Below are positions 1 through 12,200 of a stretch of 64,000 bases of DNA, in pieces. The notes below the pieces were generated by a model. It was not told the DNA's origin and did no database searches. It was given only the letters and a program-made list of their open reading frames with translations. The translations under genes were made by a program, and so were the position numbers. Where the stretch lies: the NCBI GenBank assembly GCA_030248225.1, contig JASANE010011723.1:62001-126000 (forward strand), written 5' to 3'. This DNA comes from Trileptium ribeirensis. Lineage: Eukaryota; Nematoda; Enoplea; Enoplida; Thoracostomopsidae. How positions within the stretch are numbered: position 1 is the stretch's first letter; every line of letters begins with the position of its first letter.

Positions 1-207
1 CTTGAGAAAGAACGCAAAGAAATTGCCGAAGGCAAACTGATCGCTTCCGGGGCAGTGACGGGCGGTAAAGGTAAACGCGGTGGTGGCGGGCCTAAAAAGA
101 CAGCAATCAAAGATACACTTCCGTCTGAAATCGGAGATAGGATTCCTCCACCTATAGAACATTTTAAAGTGAAGTACGAAGCTGCAGCAGACAAGCCTAA
201 AAGACAG
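1..207 (+). CDS. top2: top2 exon A (coding, 5' end outside window)
   Basis: Reads in frame from base 1 (69 codons). It begins with a charged helix 'LEKERKEIAEG', then a Gly/Lys-rich stretch, then 'DTLPSEIGDRIPPPIEHFKV', which matches the start of the C-terminal domain in animal topoisomerase II. The donor is CAG/gttggt at 208, phase 0. Without splicing the frame runs only to a TAG at 235-237. Confidence 0.88.
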
Positions 208-3200
208 GTTGGTTATGTTTCAATGAATCAATGTTAGATGTATATAATGGTTCAAACAAAGTATGTTTGAACAACAATGTTATGAACATTTTTATTTTAT
301 ACCGTTGTTCATCCTCTCCACTGATTCAAAAGAGTACCTGGAGCCCTAGGAACGATAAATATTAATTTTAGGGATTTCCACAAGGTTAGAGCAAAACCGT
401 CGCGTCCAGCTCAGTTGGAGGTCTTATTGCATTCTGTTGTGTTTGATATTTTTAATAAAATGCATGTCGCTGCTTTTGCTGTATTTTAGAACTGAAAACG
501 CTTATTTTTGCAGGCCACAATTTACTCGGGAATTTATCATGAATAATACAAGTAAAAACAGTTGTATTGAGTATTATTAATAATCGTTTTTGTTACGACG
601 ATTTATTTTAGAAGTCACCCCAAAATAGCGGTGAAATTCAGGGAAGCTCGAAAATTTTAGCCTTCGCCTCTGTGTAAGGAACAGAATATGTAGCATTTGC
701 GTGCTGTTACGACGCATATAATTAAAGTTTTTGACAAGTTTTGTTAATTGATAAATCGTGGAACCTACTTAAATGTAAAACGTTGTTGGGGTGGGGACGG
801 AGGGGGCAGGATCGGTTTGAAATAGGCATGAAAGGTATCCCTACTGGAATACTAACAACTCATAAAATTAGGCACAGAGATATTATATTTGGTTATATGC
901 TAAAAAGTTGAAGTATATGCAGCTGGTCTGCCCACACACCTCCGACATATCTGGCAATTACTGTTTTTGTCGAGAGCTGGGTTAATACAGTTGTATACGC
1001 TGTTTTTTCCGGAACATGTAATTTATTGTACAAACATTGGCAGCCCCTTCCACTGTGTTCTAATAGTAGTAGCTTGTCTTATCGCCAAGATAGTGAATTC
1101 TGAGTGTTGAATATAATATTTCAGCGATATGAACACTGCTATATTTGAGCATAAACGTTCTAAATGAGCTGAATATCAGTCATTTTGCATAAATAATTAA
1201 GATAAATATCTGTCCATGGGTCTCATAGGTCCATTTAAAAATCCTTTTAGACCCAATACTGTGGTGTAAATGATGTCATGGCAATATTTCATTTGCTATT
1301 ACTTAAAAAATTGAGTTGCTTTGCAAAATGGGATCACAAACACTCATATAGCTCGAACAGTTGCCAAATATTGCCCTTTAGGCTTATTTTGTGTTACACA
1401 AGCTAATTCAAAATCTGTACAACATAAACGAAAGAATAGCAACGCGCCATAGTTTATCTGACCCCGAACCTTGGGGACGCCATATTCTCGCAACCATGGA
1501 ACCATCGGTCACAGGGCAAAACCAGCACCGCCAATGACTTTCGCGTGCCGGAAAACCCTCAAGTGAAACTTTTCGTCAGAACAAATTTTATAATTTTGGG
1601 TCGAGGAACCATTGGGTCTCCGTAACCCCTACCTCAAACCCCATGAATCCGAAACTGGAGCCTTATACGAAAAACAAAAAAGTGGCATCGGCATTTATCA
1701 TTTTACTATGAAATAACACGAACCACAGAAAAAAAATTTAAAAGTTAAGATAATTTTATTTGATATTTTTAAATAACCTTGCTTCCGTGAAGTGTATCAA
1801 AATGGGACAAAACCTCCAAATTTTGACCCCTGGCCCCGGAACCAGACCCCAAATTAAAATACACTCGGAATGTGCACGGTAAATCAACTATGCCAGCTCG
1901 AATGAGCCCAAGATCATGAAAATACGTTAAGCCTTTACCGAGTTATGGTCGATCACACACACAGACGGAATTTAAAAGACTTCAGCCCTGCAACAACACA
2001 ATCTCCACTACGTTTCACTACGTTCTGACTAACACTTGTTACAGCCATTGTAATATCCGTGATTGCAGTCATTCGTTAAATTACACACCTATTACGCTTC
2101 GTGACATTTACAGTACTAACTCCATGGTCCCCCAATTCAACTAGTAAAGGACGGGCCCCCGAAAATTAACGGAGGGAATGGCCTACAGCCAGTTTCAGCT
2201 CTCGCTAGTTCCAAACTGGAGATCCCCAGCTCATGCTTCCTAGGTATCATTTTAAGCCATTAAACCTGAGCGCTTTACAATCAAGGTTGCAGCCAATCCA
2301 TTATTCTGCCCTTCGGACGATTGATAAGCTATATATTTTTGGGCGATTCTAATACATAAAATATCGCCGGTTAAACAACGTCTTTTTTAAAAATTAACCC
2401 GAAATTACACGGTTCGGCTTGGTAACTGGTTATTCAATGTTATAGATTCTTCAGCACCACGAGCGAAACCCAAGGCACAAAATTCTTAGCGGTATTGACG
2501 ATAAATAATGATGCTGAGAAGACAATAAAAATATTTTACACTCTTATATATGCCGCAGGGAGTAACCGGAATTCCGGTTCCGGCGAAAATCGTGTTCCGG
2601 TTGCGGTTCCGGCAAAAGACAAAACCATACCGGAACCGGAATTCCGGTTTAAAAATTTTGTTTGAAATTTTCCACGTTTTTTGCTTCATCCTGTAATCCA
2701 AACATATGTAATATATACTATATAATAATCAAGCTCCAATACAACCAAGCTAAAGAAAAGATTAACTAACCAATTTGCCGTGTGAAACGTAAGTAGGGCA
2801 CATAATTTGAGCAGGAATTTTTCATTTTAACCTGCAGGAGTTAGTTAACAAAACAAAGCCAGGTCGATGATTGTAGCAGCTATTTTACACATTCAGAAGT
2901 CTGCGGAGTATGTTCGAATTAACCCTGTACCAGTCGGCAACAGAGTATGGATTACATAGAAGTACTTAGCGTAAGCTTGGCTAACATAAGTTGCGTCAAG
3001 CACCAGCCAGTGCGCTTGTAAACTTTGTAAATCAGGCTAAATTGAAGTAAAGTAACGTTATTTGCAACGCAGCCAGAAACTCCTTTATTGACAATGAACT
3101 GTATTTTTTAACTGTGCGAGCAGTATCACATCTTGTCTCATTTATAGCATTCTGATTAGATGACGGGCACTGTTTGTCCAACACTAGCCTAAACAGTGTC

Positions 3201-6200
3201 TCTGACCACTGATCAAAAATTACCTTCTATTATTTTCTCTTAGAACCATATAAACCTATAATTTCATGTTTTATACAGAACATGTAACAAACGTATGTGT
3301 AGTAAAGAGATGCGACTGGAGACAGGGCGAAAGTTTTTATTTTACGATCCATGTGTTGTAAGCACATTGAATTTGACGCAGTATACGTAAGGGCGTATAG
3401 TGGAAGACATCTTTTACTCTGTGTGTCCAAAAACCGACATATTGATCGATAAATAAAAATTATTAGCTTCCTCAGCATCTTTAAGGTTTCAGAAAGGCAA
3501 TTATGCTATCGCAATACATTAAGTTTAACGTAAAAGTTATTTTTAATACATTTTTAATCTACTATACCTTCATTTTCTTCCTTCATCTTACTATATATAA
3601 GTTTCGAAGACCAGGTTCCGGATCCGGTTATTCCCTGATATATATAAGAGCACCGGTTAAGCAAGGCAATAGGCTAATACATGGCATTCATATCGGAAGT
3701 ATGCGTACGTCACAGATACGGTTCGTGTACGGCGCATAGTATCGGGGGAAGGTTTCCTCGCCATCTTTAATGGAACGTTCACAGCCGTATGTGTCAGCTC
3801 GTTTCGATCAACGTTAATTAAACTGTTTTTCTGACGACGGCTGCACCTACCTTACTCGTCATGGGACTGGGTTAAAAGTGAATTGCGCGACGGTCAGCTA
3901 TCGGGGCGATAAGCTACAACTGCTCGATCGATGCTAATTGCAAACCACCAGTTGGCTGGTTCGGGCAGACTAAGGGTGGTATGTTAATCAGACAACATCT
4001 TTGGACTCGGGGGCAAATGAAAGTAAGCGGGGAAAATGATGCTTCGAGATTGCTCATTTTATTCTACATCAAGTCAACTGCTATAATAGTACACGATACG
4101 AGTTTACATTACATGATATAGATATTATACGGTATGCAACAAATCAATGATAATATATGCTGATGGTAACGACAACGAGTGGTGTGACCACGTCAGTTCG
4201 CTCAAACAAATAAGTGCTGCAATTATATCACGGAATATCAGGGATCTTTACAGACGATGTCACACTCATGGCTGCTAAACACACGTACTAGTTCGAGGGA
4301 AGTTTCTTATTTGGTTCGGAATTGTTGAGTTTAAATTTCTGTGTCGATTCTGGGCTAAATTTCGTAAATGTCCATTGTTATGTGATAAAGATTAAATTGT
4401 CTCGTAACGATCTAACATGGATCTGTTACACATGTAATACTACTAATTAATATGTTGTAATATAACGTCATTGTTCATTCTGTTCACCGCAACGCAGCTT
4501 AAGCGCGTTAACTAATTTTAAAGTTTTGTGGGGCACGGTGCTCTAAAATGTTTAGTACATAAATATTACAGGGAAAGAAAAAAGCTACAGGACAAGTTCC
4601 CAACGATGGCATAGAAACAGAAGATTTAACAACACGATTATTGAAGAAACGTCGTCTATCTGGCAAAGTAACAAGTCCGGTGGATGATGCTAAAAGTAAG
4701 CAAGAAAAGCTACAGTTTGTTAAACATACTTTTACATACCAATACTGTTAAAATTATTGCGATAACGTGTCTTAGCGATATCAAAGGTACTGCAGATCTA
4801 CAAATGTCCAATGATATTGTTTATATAGTTTGCCACATGATGTACATGCAACGATTATGGCGTTTGTTTACATTGGGCAGTTTTTATGTGGTGAAAGTGT
4901 TGGGTTTGTTTAACTGCTTTTATCTATTTGAAAGCAGGGATTTGTTTAACTGCTTTTATCCAGTCGAAAGCAGTGCCAATTTCAAAGCAGGTTAGTGCAG
5001 CGAAATGGGTATGTAAAAATGTAGTATGACATAGTTTACGTGCGTTTTTTACTGGGAAGCGTAGTCTTACGTGTATACTGTAAATTTGTAATGACGGGCT
5101 ATACAAAACCCAATGGCATTCATGACAGAATCAAGTTAATGCCGAAACTGATAGTTTAAGTGCAATTAACACTATAGGTTGTCCCAGAAGTAAGGAAAAC
5201 ACTTTTAGGCATAACTGGTGACAACGATGAATGTCGCTTTTGTAGCACTTAGTTTTGCTGATTTGCGACGCAACATTTTTGAGTAACAACTTGTAGGTAT
5301 TAAACGTTTCTTGAGTGGTGCACCAAAGAAGACAGCTCCTACTACTGGCGATGGTGACGATTCAGATATTGAACTAGTTGGCGAAAAGGATGCAGCAGCT
5401 GAATCTAAGCAGCCGATTAAACGGAATAAGCTATCAAAGAAAACGGCTGTTGATCGAGGCACAGATGTTAACAAGCCGAAGCAAAAACCTGCTGCTCGTA
5501 AAAAAGATGTGAGTGAAGACGAAATGTCAAGCGATTCTAGCGAGTCTGATTATGGCAGTAATGGCGGTAGCGGCTACGAGGATGCGACGAAGAAGAAGAG
5601 AAAACTGGTTAGAATCAGATTTTTACTATTATTTGGTCGTTGCCTACAGCTTTATTTGCATGTTTACTTTCATTTTACCGGAGGTATAACTTCGGCTAAA
5701 GAACAATTTCGACTTCGCTGTAGGAATTCAGTTAAACGGATTATACACGAATTTAAGTTAGTCGAATATAAATCAGACTCTCAAGGAAGCCATTCAAATC
5801 GATGGATAAGGTTATTGCAAAATATGCCTTCATAAGTTATACATCCGAATCTAGTTTGGGCTGCTGGTCTTATTATATTACTGCATTTTACATTTAGTTT
5901 TCAAATTTAAAATAGAGAAGTTTGAGATTTTTACTGTAATCCACTTTAGTACGAAAAGGTCCAAACAATCACGTACGGACGCTGCATCACAAGTTCATTC
6001 CGTCATCTCATTTTTGCCACTGAATTCATTTAAATCAAATACAACCACAATCTGTCATAACAAAACGCTTTGTTTAGGAGCAAGTCTACATAATTTCCAT
6101 CAGGATAAAATAAAAAATGAATAGATTCTGTATCTGAAACCTTCGCGACATTAAGTTGTAACTACTTATTTTTGGTTGTATGTTGCACTTGCTGAAACGC

Positions 6201-9200
6201 CACATCACGTTACGTATCAGATGGATTTACAAGCTTAACGCCACATTCATTCTATCTATGTAGGATTCGCTTGATGTTAAACGCTATGCACACAGACACT
6301 TTCCATTTATACGGTCCTTCTTTGGCATCAGAAAGCCAGAAGTGTGTAAAAATAATACAATATATGAAGCGGAGTGAGCGTAGTTTCCACTGAGGCCGCT
6401 GGGGGAGAAATTTTGAAACTTTTTGTTTGTCGGCGCAACTCGTAAATCATGTTGGAGTGGATGGATTTCGATAACATTTTTATTGGGTAGTAAAAGTGCC
6501 CCTTAGTTGAACGCTAACAACTCCGACCACTTCTTACAGCACAAAACGGCAAAAATAGGATTTTAAGGATTCTTTGCCAAATCAGGCATTTGGATGCCGG
6601 TGTTTCGTAGCACATATCTTTCGACATAAACTTTGTAAAGTTTGAAACTAGGCTAGTTAGGGTGCTGGGGGGAGAAATCGTGAAAACTTCTTTTTCTTTT
6701 GTCGGGGTGACTCATAATTTATCTTCGAATGGATGGTTATGATATATTTTTGTTTGTTAACAGATTTGCCCTTTAGTTGAACAGCGCATCGGGACACAAG
6801 TTTTGTTGTAAAAACGGAGCTCATCGAGATCAATAAATTTGCATAGCATAACAAGATATTTTTTGGGACCACCCCTGAACCACTGAGGGCCCGAATATAT
6901 TACTTTGCCAGAAATATCGATTTTTAAATTTTAGCATGTTCCGCGTCTTTGACGCCACGAAGAGTACCTATTTGGCTATAAAACACTCTGAATACAATAC
7001 GATGGTTTTGTTATTTGGAGGCCAGCTTGACTGTATTTTACCTTTGCATTATGTTCAACGTTATTTGCCAGGCGGATTTTTAATGTAGTCTGGTTTATTT
7101 GTTTTGTTATTATATTGTGTGCAGTGAAAAAACAATGGTCTATATATAGAGTACAGCATTTAACATTTCACGACTTATAGGAGCTTTATGGTCAATGATT
7201 CCATATTCTTAATATAACCTGTTTCTAGTAGTTCGGTTAATGATTGTGTACAGGGCTTTAACAATGGTTCATGTAGTATTTTTGGGCACGCTGAATACGT
7301 TGGTTTGGTTTAAAATTTAAAATTATGTGTGCTGAGTAGTCGTGCAGGAGGTTGTCATTTTGATGATATAGACCGTGATCGCTCATAACTTTATCCTGAT
7401 TGCTGTTAAAACTGTTGATGACATATCCAGCCCAGACTGGAAACCTTCGTAAGGCCGCCTAACTCCGGGTGGGTAGCCCCAGGAATTCTATCTTGCATTT
7501 GGTATATTATTTTTTGCTGCTATATAATATTGTTTGTTCATACAAGTAGCTTATCTTTTGCACTTATTCTAGAATTATTAAATGTACCAATAGTTTTGCT
7601 CACGCGTGGCCAGTGGGCTGAGTAATATTGATATTTGGCATAGACATGACAAATTTTGAAGCTCATCATTTTTGAAATTTCTACATTTTTGCTCGCCTCC
7701 CCCGAAGTCGAACGGCAACGGGCGCGGGCGTGGACTTCAAAGAGCTGAAGTCACTCAGCACAAGAATGACTAGTAACAACCCGGTCTCTTAATAGTATTG
7801 ACCCGTTAGAATCCTACATTCACACAACAGAGTTTCTTAATTTGCAGTAATGCGTGAAAATGCAAGTTGTCTGTGGGCATATGGAAGGAACGCATGTATT
7901 AATGATTATATTACATTTTGAATTTAAACTAAATTTCTTTAAAAAGTAATATAAACACGAACAGATCAATTATGTGTACGTTTGGCTGAAAATAGTTAGC
8001 ACTGCCTACATTGCCGATTCGTTCTATTAATAGTAGTTACTTGTATATATTCGCAAATTTTTCATTAAGTTTTGTAATAGACGCACATGAATCGCAGTTC
8101 TCACAAAATAAATTGGTCTCTGTTTGAAATTCAATTCACACAGTACTGCAATAATTAGGCACAACTGTACATCGCAGTATTGCGTGTTTCATGTGACTGT
8201 TAGGGAATCTGTACTTAAGTTAACTAGAACATTTTGATTCAGTTTATATCTATGTAAATCTACGACATACATAATAAATTTTTGGTCGTGCTGGATGTTT
8301 CACGGGTCTAATGCATCCAGTGCACACCGAGTAAAGCGTAAAGCTTAGTTGCTCCTACATGAAACCCGCAGCGATATGTTATCTTAAAGACAGTTTTAAA
8401 TGATGTCGAATCATCGTTTGTAACTGGGAGTTAAGCATAACGGAAAATATTTTTAATTATACGTATGTCGTCCAGCTGTGGTTTATTGCTTAGGACGACA
8501 GCGACGCAAGCGTCAAAAGTTTTGAGCTCAGTGATGTTGGAACTGCAGATAGTGGCGAACGTACGGCGGCAAGGACATTGCCGCAACGAAGCCGTAAACC
8601 AGTTACCTACAAGTTTGATGATGACGATGATGACGACGGAGAAGACCGTGACAGTGACTTTGTCGGTACTGATTCGACAAAATTTTTTATTTCGATGTAG
8701 GACTACTTTGGTGTTATGGTAAAATAATTTGATTTAACAATCGAAAAAATTAGTTATGTATGAAATATTGATTAACCAGGTGAAATAAGTATTTTGTAAT
8801 TTAATGATTACGATATTAGCATATTTCGAACATTTTGGCTATGTTTACAGTTTTAATAGGCAGTACATTGACGGGTTCGGGACGATATCTCAGTTACCCG
8901 TACGATGTTTCGCACTTGTATATATGTAGGTTTCCGTATGGTAGCTTAGACTGCTTCGATATATTTACAGGTTTGTTGCAGCTGAACGAGTTTAAATAAA
9001 TTAGTATGCGTACATTATGTAAAGTAATGAAGAGAGGACACGAAGTAGCGCAGATTACATTGTTCTGATAGCTTGGTGTTACGCTCAAGTACTCTTTTTT
9101 GCAATATTTATTACAGCAGATAGTTCATCGGGCCAGGCTTCTCCTCAACCGCCAGCGCACATTCCTTCTGCTGACGAGCTCTTTGATCAACTTGGCATTC

Positions 9201-12200
9201 ATCAACAAAAGACAACAACAACTACAGCAACAGTACTGCAGTAGTTTAATATTTTGCACTACAATTGTTTTTGAATCAGTGTATGGTAACGCTTTTTTAT
9301 TGATGACTTGCCCAAAATGTATATAGATTTTTTACAACGTGGAATAAAATGTTTGCTCAAGTATATAAGCAAAATGTTTTTACCAGCGTAATAACTAGTT
9401 TTTCGCAAACCAGGTTGAAACGGAGCGACCGTGGTTTAATTTTTAAGTAATATTTTTGTGTAATCACTTGTAACACGTTGTGTTGGATGCATCAACCGAA
9501 GCCATAGTATATTCTGGAAATCGGGTTAATTGGCCCCTAAACCCGTGAAAGTACATGAAATATGGCGTCATAAACTTCAACTAAACTGGGTTCAACTAAA
9601 AGCGTTCAACTATAGGGCACATCGTCATCACTTTTGCTCTAGAACAAAAAAATTATTGACATCCGTCCATCCAGAGTGTGAGTAATAATTTGCGGCGACG
9701 GACAAAAACGATATCTCAGTGGAAACCGCTTGTTTCGTTCGATTTGTTTCAATAATGCTCAGACATAATCGTTTATGGTTATGTGCAGATACTGGGCACA
9801 AGCCCAAGCATAAGATATTAATAGAGTAAAGTACACCGTTGAAAATGGGATTACAGTAAATAGGTAAACTAAAAGAGTGAACTGATACTGTATACTACTT
9901 CTCGGGAGGTTGGTTTGTTTTCTTATTTTACTTCGACAGTGAAATCGTTAAAATGCTGCTGACATATATTTTATGTTACTATCGTTTTACTTACTTAAAT
10001 ACCTCGATAGTGCTTAACGACATTTTAATAAGAAAAACATTTTCGTAATCATCAATTTATTCATATATATCAGGTGTTGCTTCCGTAAAGCAAGAGTAAA
10101 CTTAACATGCGACGCCATCCATCCTCATTTGACACCACATACAAAACGTTGTTAAGAGAGAAAAACAATAAAAATCAGATTTCATTAGTCGTATCTAATG
10201 TCGCTATTTTTCTCCTACACAAGACCATTTGCCAATGCAATTCGTTCCCTGTACTTTAACACCAATGTTTTCGTGAACATTTTCAAATTATAATGTATGA
10301 AATATGAAATGGACTAATTTCTGTTCTTTTATACTAAGATGGAATCTGTGTTCAGTGAACAAAGAATCGCATTTGCTTTTCACAAAAGCGGATAATGAAT
10401 GACACAGCTTAAGTTTACTCATGCATAATTATTTAAGAAAAGGTTGAAGCCGCTTACATCACTTCGGATTTAAGACACTACAGGCAGTAATGTTAAAATT
10501 TTGACCCTGGGTATGTATTTGCAAATGAAATGGTCGGTATTTGAAATCATTGACTTTGACCTAGTATAATTCAGTAACATGGTTTCCAACCCCTGAATAA
10601 ACTCCAGCCGTCGTATTCATAACCGGTTGAATGAAACTATGGATTGTGTGTGATCTTTTTGTAGGGTAATGTGCTAATAAAATATAAGGAATAATATCAA
10701 ACACATAAGTTTAAATTTAGACACACCCGGAACTGGAATACTGCGAAATCGATAAGGTGAGCAGCGGTGGCAAACAAGACACAGATGAATTACGAGCTTT
10801 TCCAAAACCTGCTAAGCACCGCCAACACGACTCTGGTTAGTTTATAGTTTTCAGATATCTCATTTTCATTACCTCGCTTAGATTGTAATGGATGAATTAT
10901 CCATCTATTGAATTATATTTTTGTGTGTTGAGAGCGTGGAGCAACGTAGTTGAGAATGTGTGTTGCAGGGGTGAAATCTTTTAAATTCTTTCTGTGTGTG
11001 TGATCGGCCATAACTAGGGAACGACTTAACCGTTGTCATGATCTTGGCTCATCCGAACCGGCATAGTCGATGTACCGTGTAAATCCCCGGACGTTTTTTG
11101 ATTTGAGGTCTGGTTCCGGATTCAGAGATCAAAATGAGTGTTTTTACTAATTTTAGTACTCTTCGCGGAAGTAAGCTTGTTTTTATCTTAACTTTCAATT
11201 TTTTTTGTGGTTGATTTTATTTCCAAGTAAAATGATAAATGCCGATGCCTCTTTTCTTGTTTTTAGATTAAGGCTCCGCTTCTGGAGTTATGGGTTTTGA
11301 GGTACGCAGGGTTTTTTCAAAACGAACCCTGGGTCCTGCTTGGGTGCAGCAAATTTCTTTTGGGTCCAGACCTTAAACATTGGTCCGTACTTACAATTTT
11401 TGGCTAGAGAATTTCACGAATTGTACACAATAAAGAAACGTAATTACGAAACGGAATTTTACATTATTACATAATTACAAATACTTAAGTTATTTTCTGC
11501 CTGTCCAAAGCCAGGATGATGGATGAGGGCCACCCATGAAACCTGCAACAAACAACTATATACACGTGTAAGCAGGAACGGCTAAAAGCCTACACTTTGT
11601 AATAGCATTTATTAGCAACCCTATGTCTCCAAAACCGAAACTGCCCTGGGTCCAGCGTGAGCCCAGCAAAATTTTATTGGGTCCACGTAAAAATATTTGG
11701 GTTCATACCCACCTGTGGATCCAAAAAAACATTGCGTACGGTGGTATGGCGCCCCCATGGTTCCTCAACCCAAAATTCGAAAATTTGTTCTGACGTCCTT
11801 GGCGGCAAAAAAGTTTAACTTTGGTGTTTTCAGGCATGGCAACCTCATTGCCGAAACTGGTTTTGCTCCGCGACATATGGTTCTATGGTGCGGGGTATGG
11901 CGTCCCCATGGTTCGGAGTCAGAGGTCAAAATGAAGGGTTTTAACCCATTTTAGTACCCTTTGGGAAAGCAATGTTATTTTTATTGTAACTTTCGAATTT
12001 TTTCTCTGCTTGGTTTTATTTCATAGGAAAATGATAAATGCCGATTTTTTTGATTAAAGCTCCGCTTCTGGAGTTATGGGGTCTGAGGTATGACACCCTC
12101 GTGGTTCCTCAACCCAACATTCGAAAATTCGTTCTGACGTCTTGGGCGGCTGGAAAGCGTAGTTTTGCTGTTTTCGGGCATAGGAAACTCATTGCCGATA

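Larger units (their letters stand above)
208..4571 (+). other. top2 intron 1 (repeat-bearing)
   Basis: Non-coding between exons A and B. It contains an inverted single copy of the ~350-bp intronic repeat (1450-1990) and a complete hAT-like MITE (2556-3637), listed separately. The stretches 208-1449, 1991-2555 and 3638-4571 show no gene, RNA or repeat that I can support. Confidence 0.75.

Noticed and set aside
5608..5835. Extension of exon C to the stop at 5835
   Set aside because: Composition changes sharply after 5607 and a phase-0 donor there joins exon D in frame.
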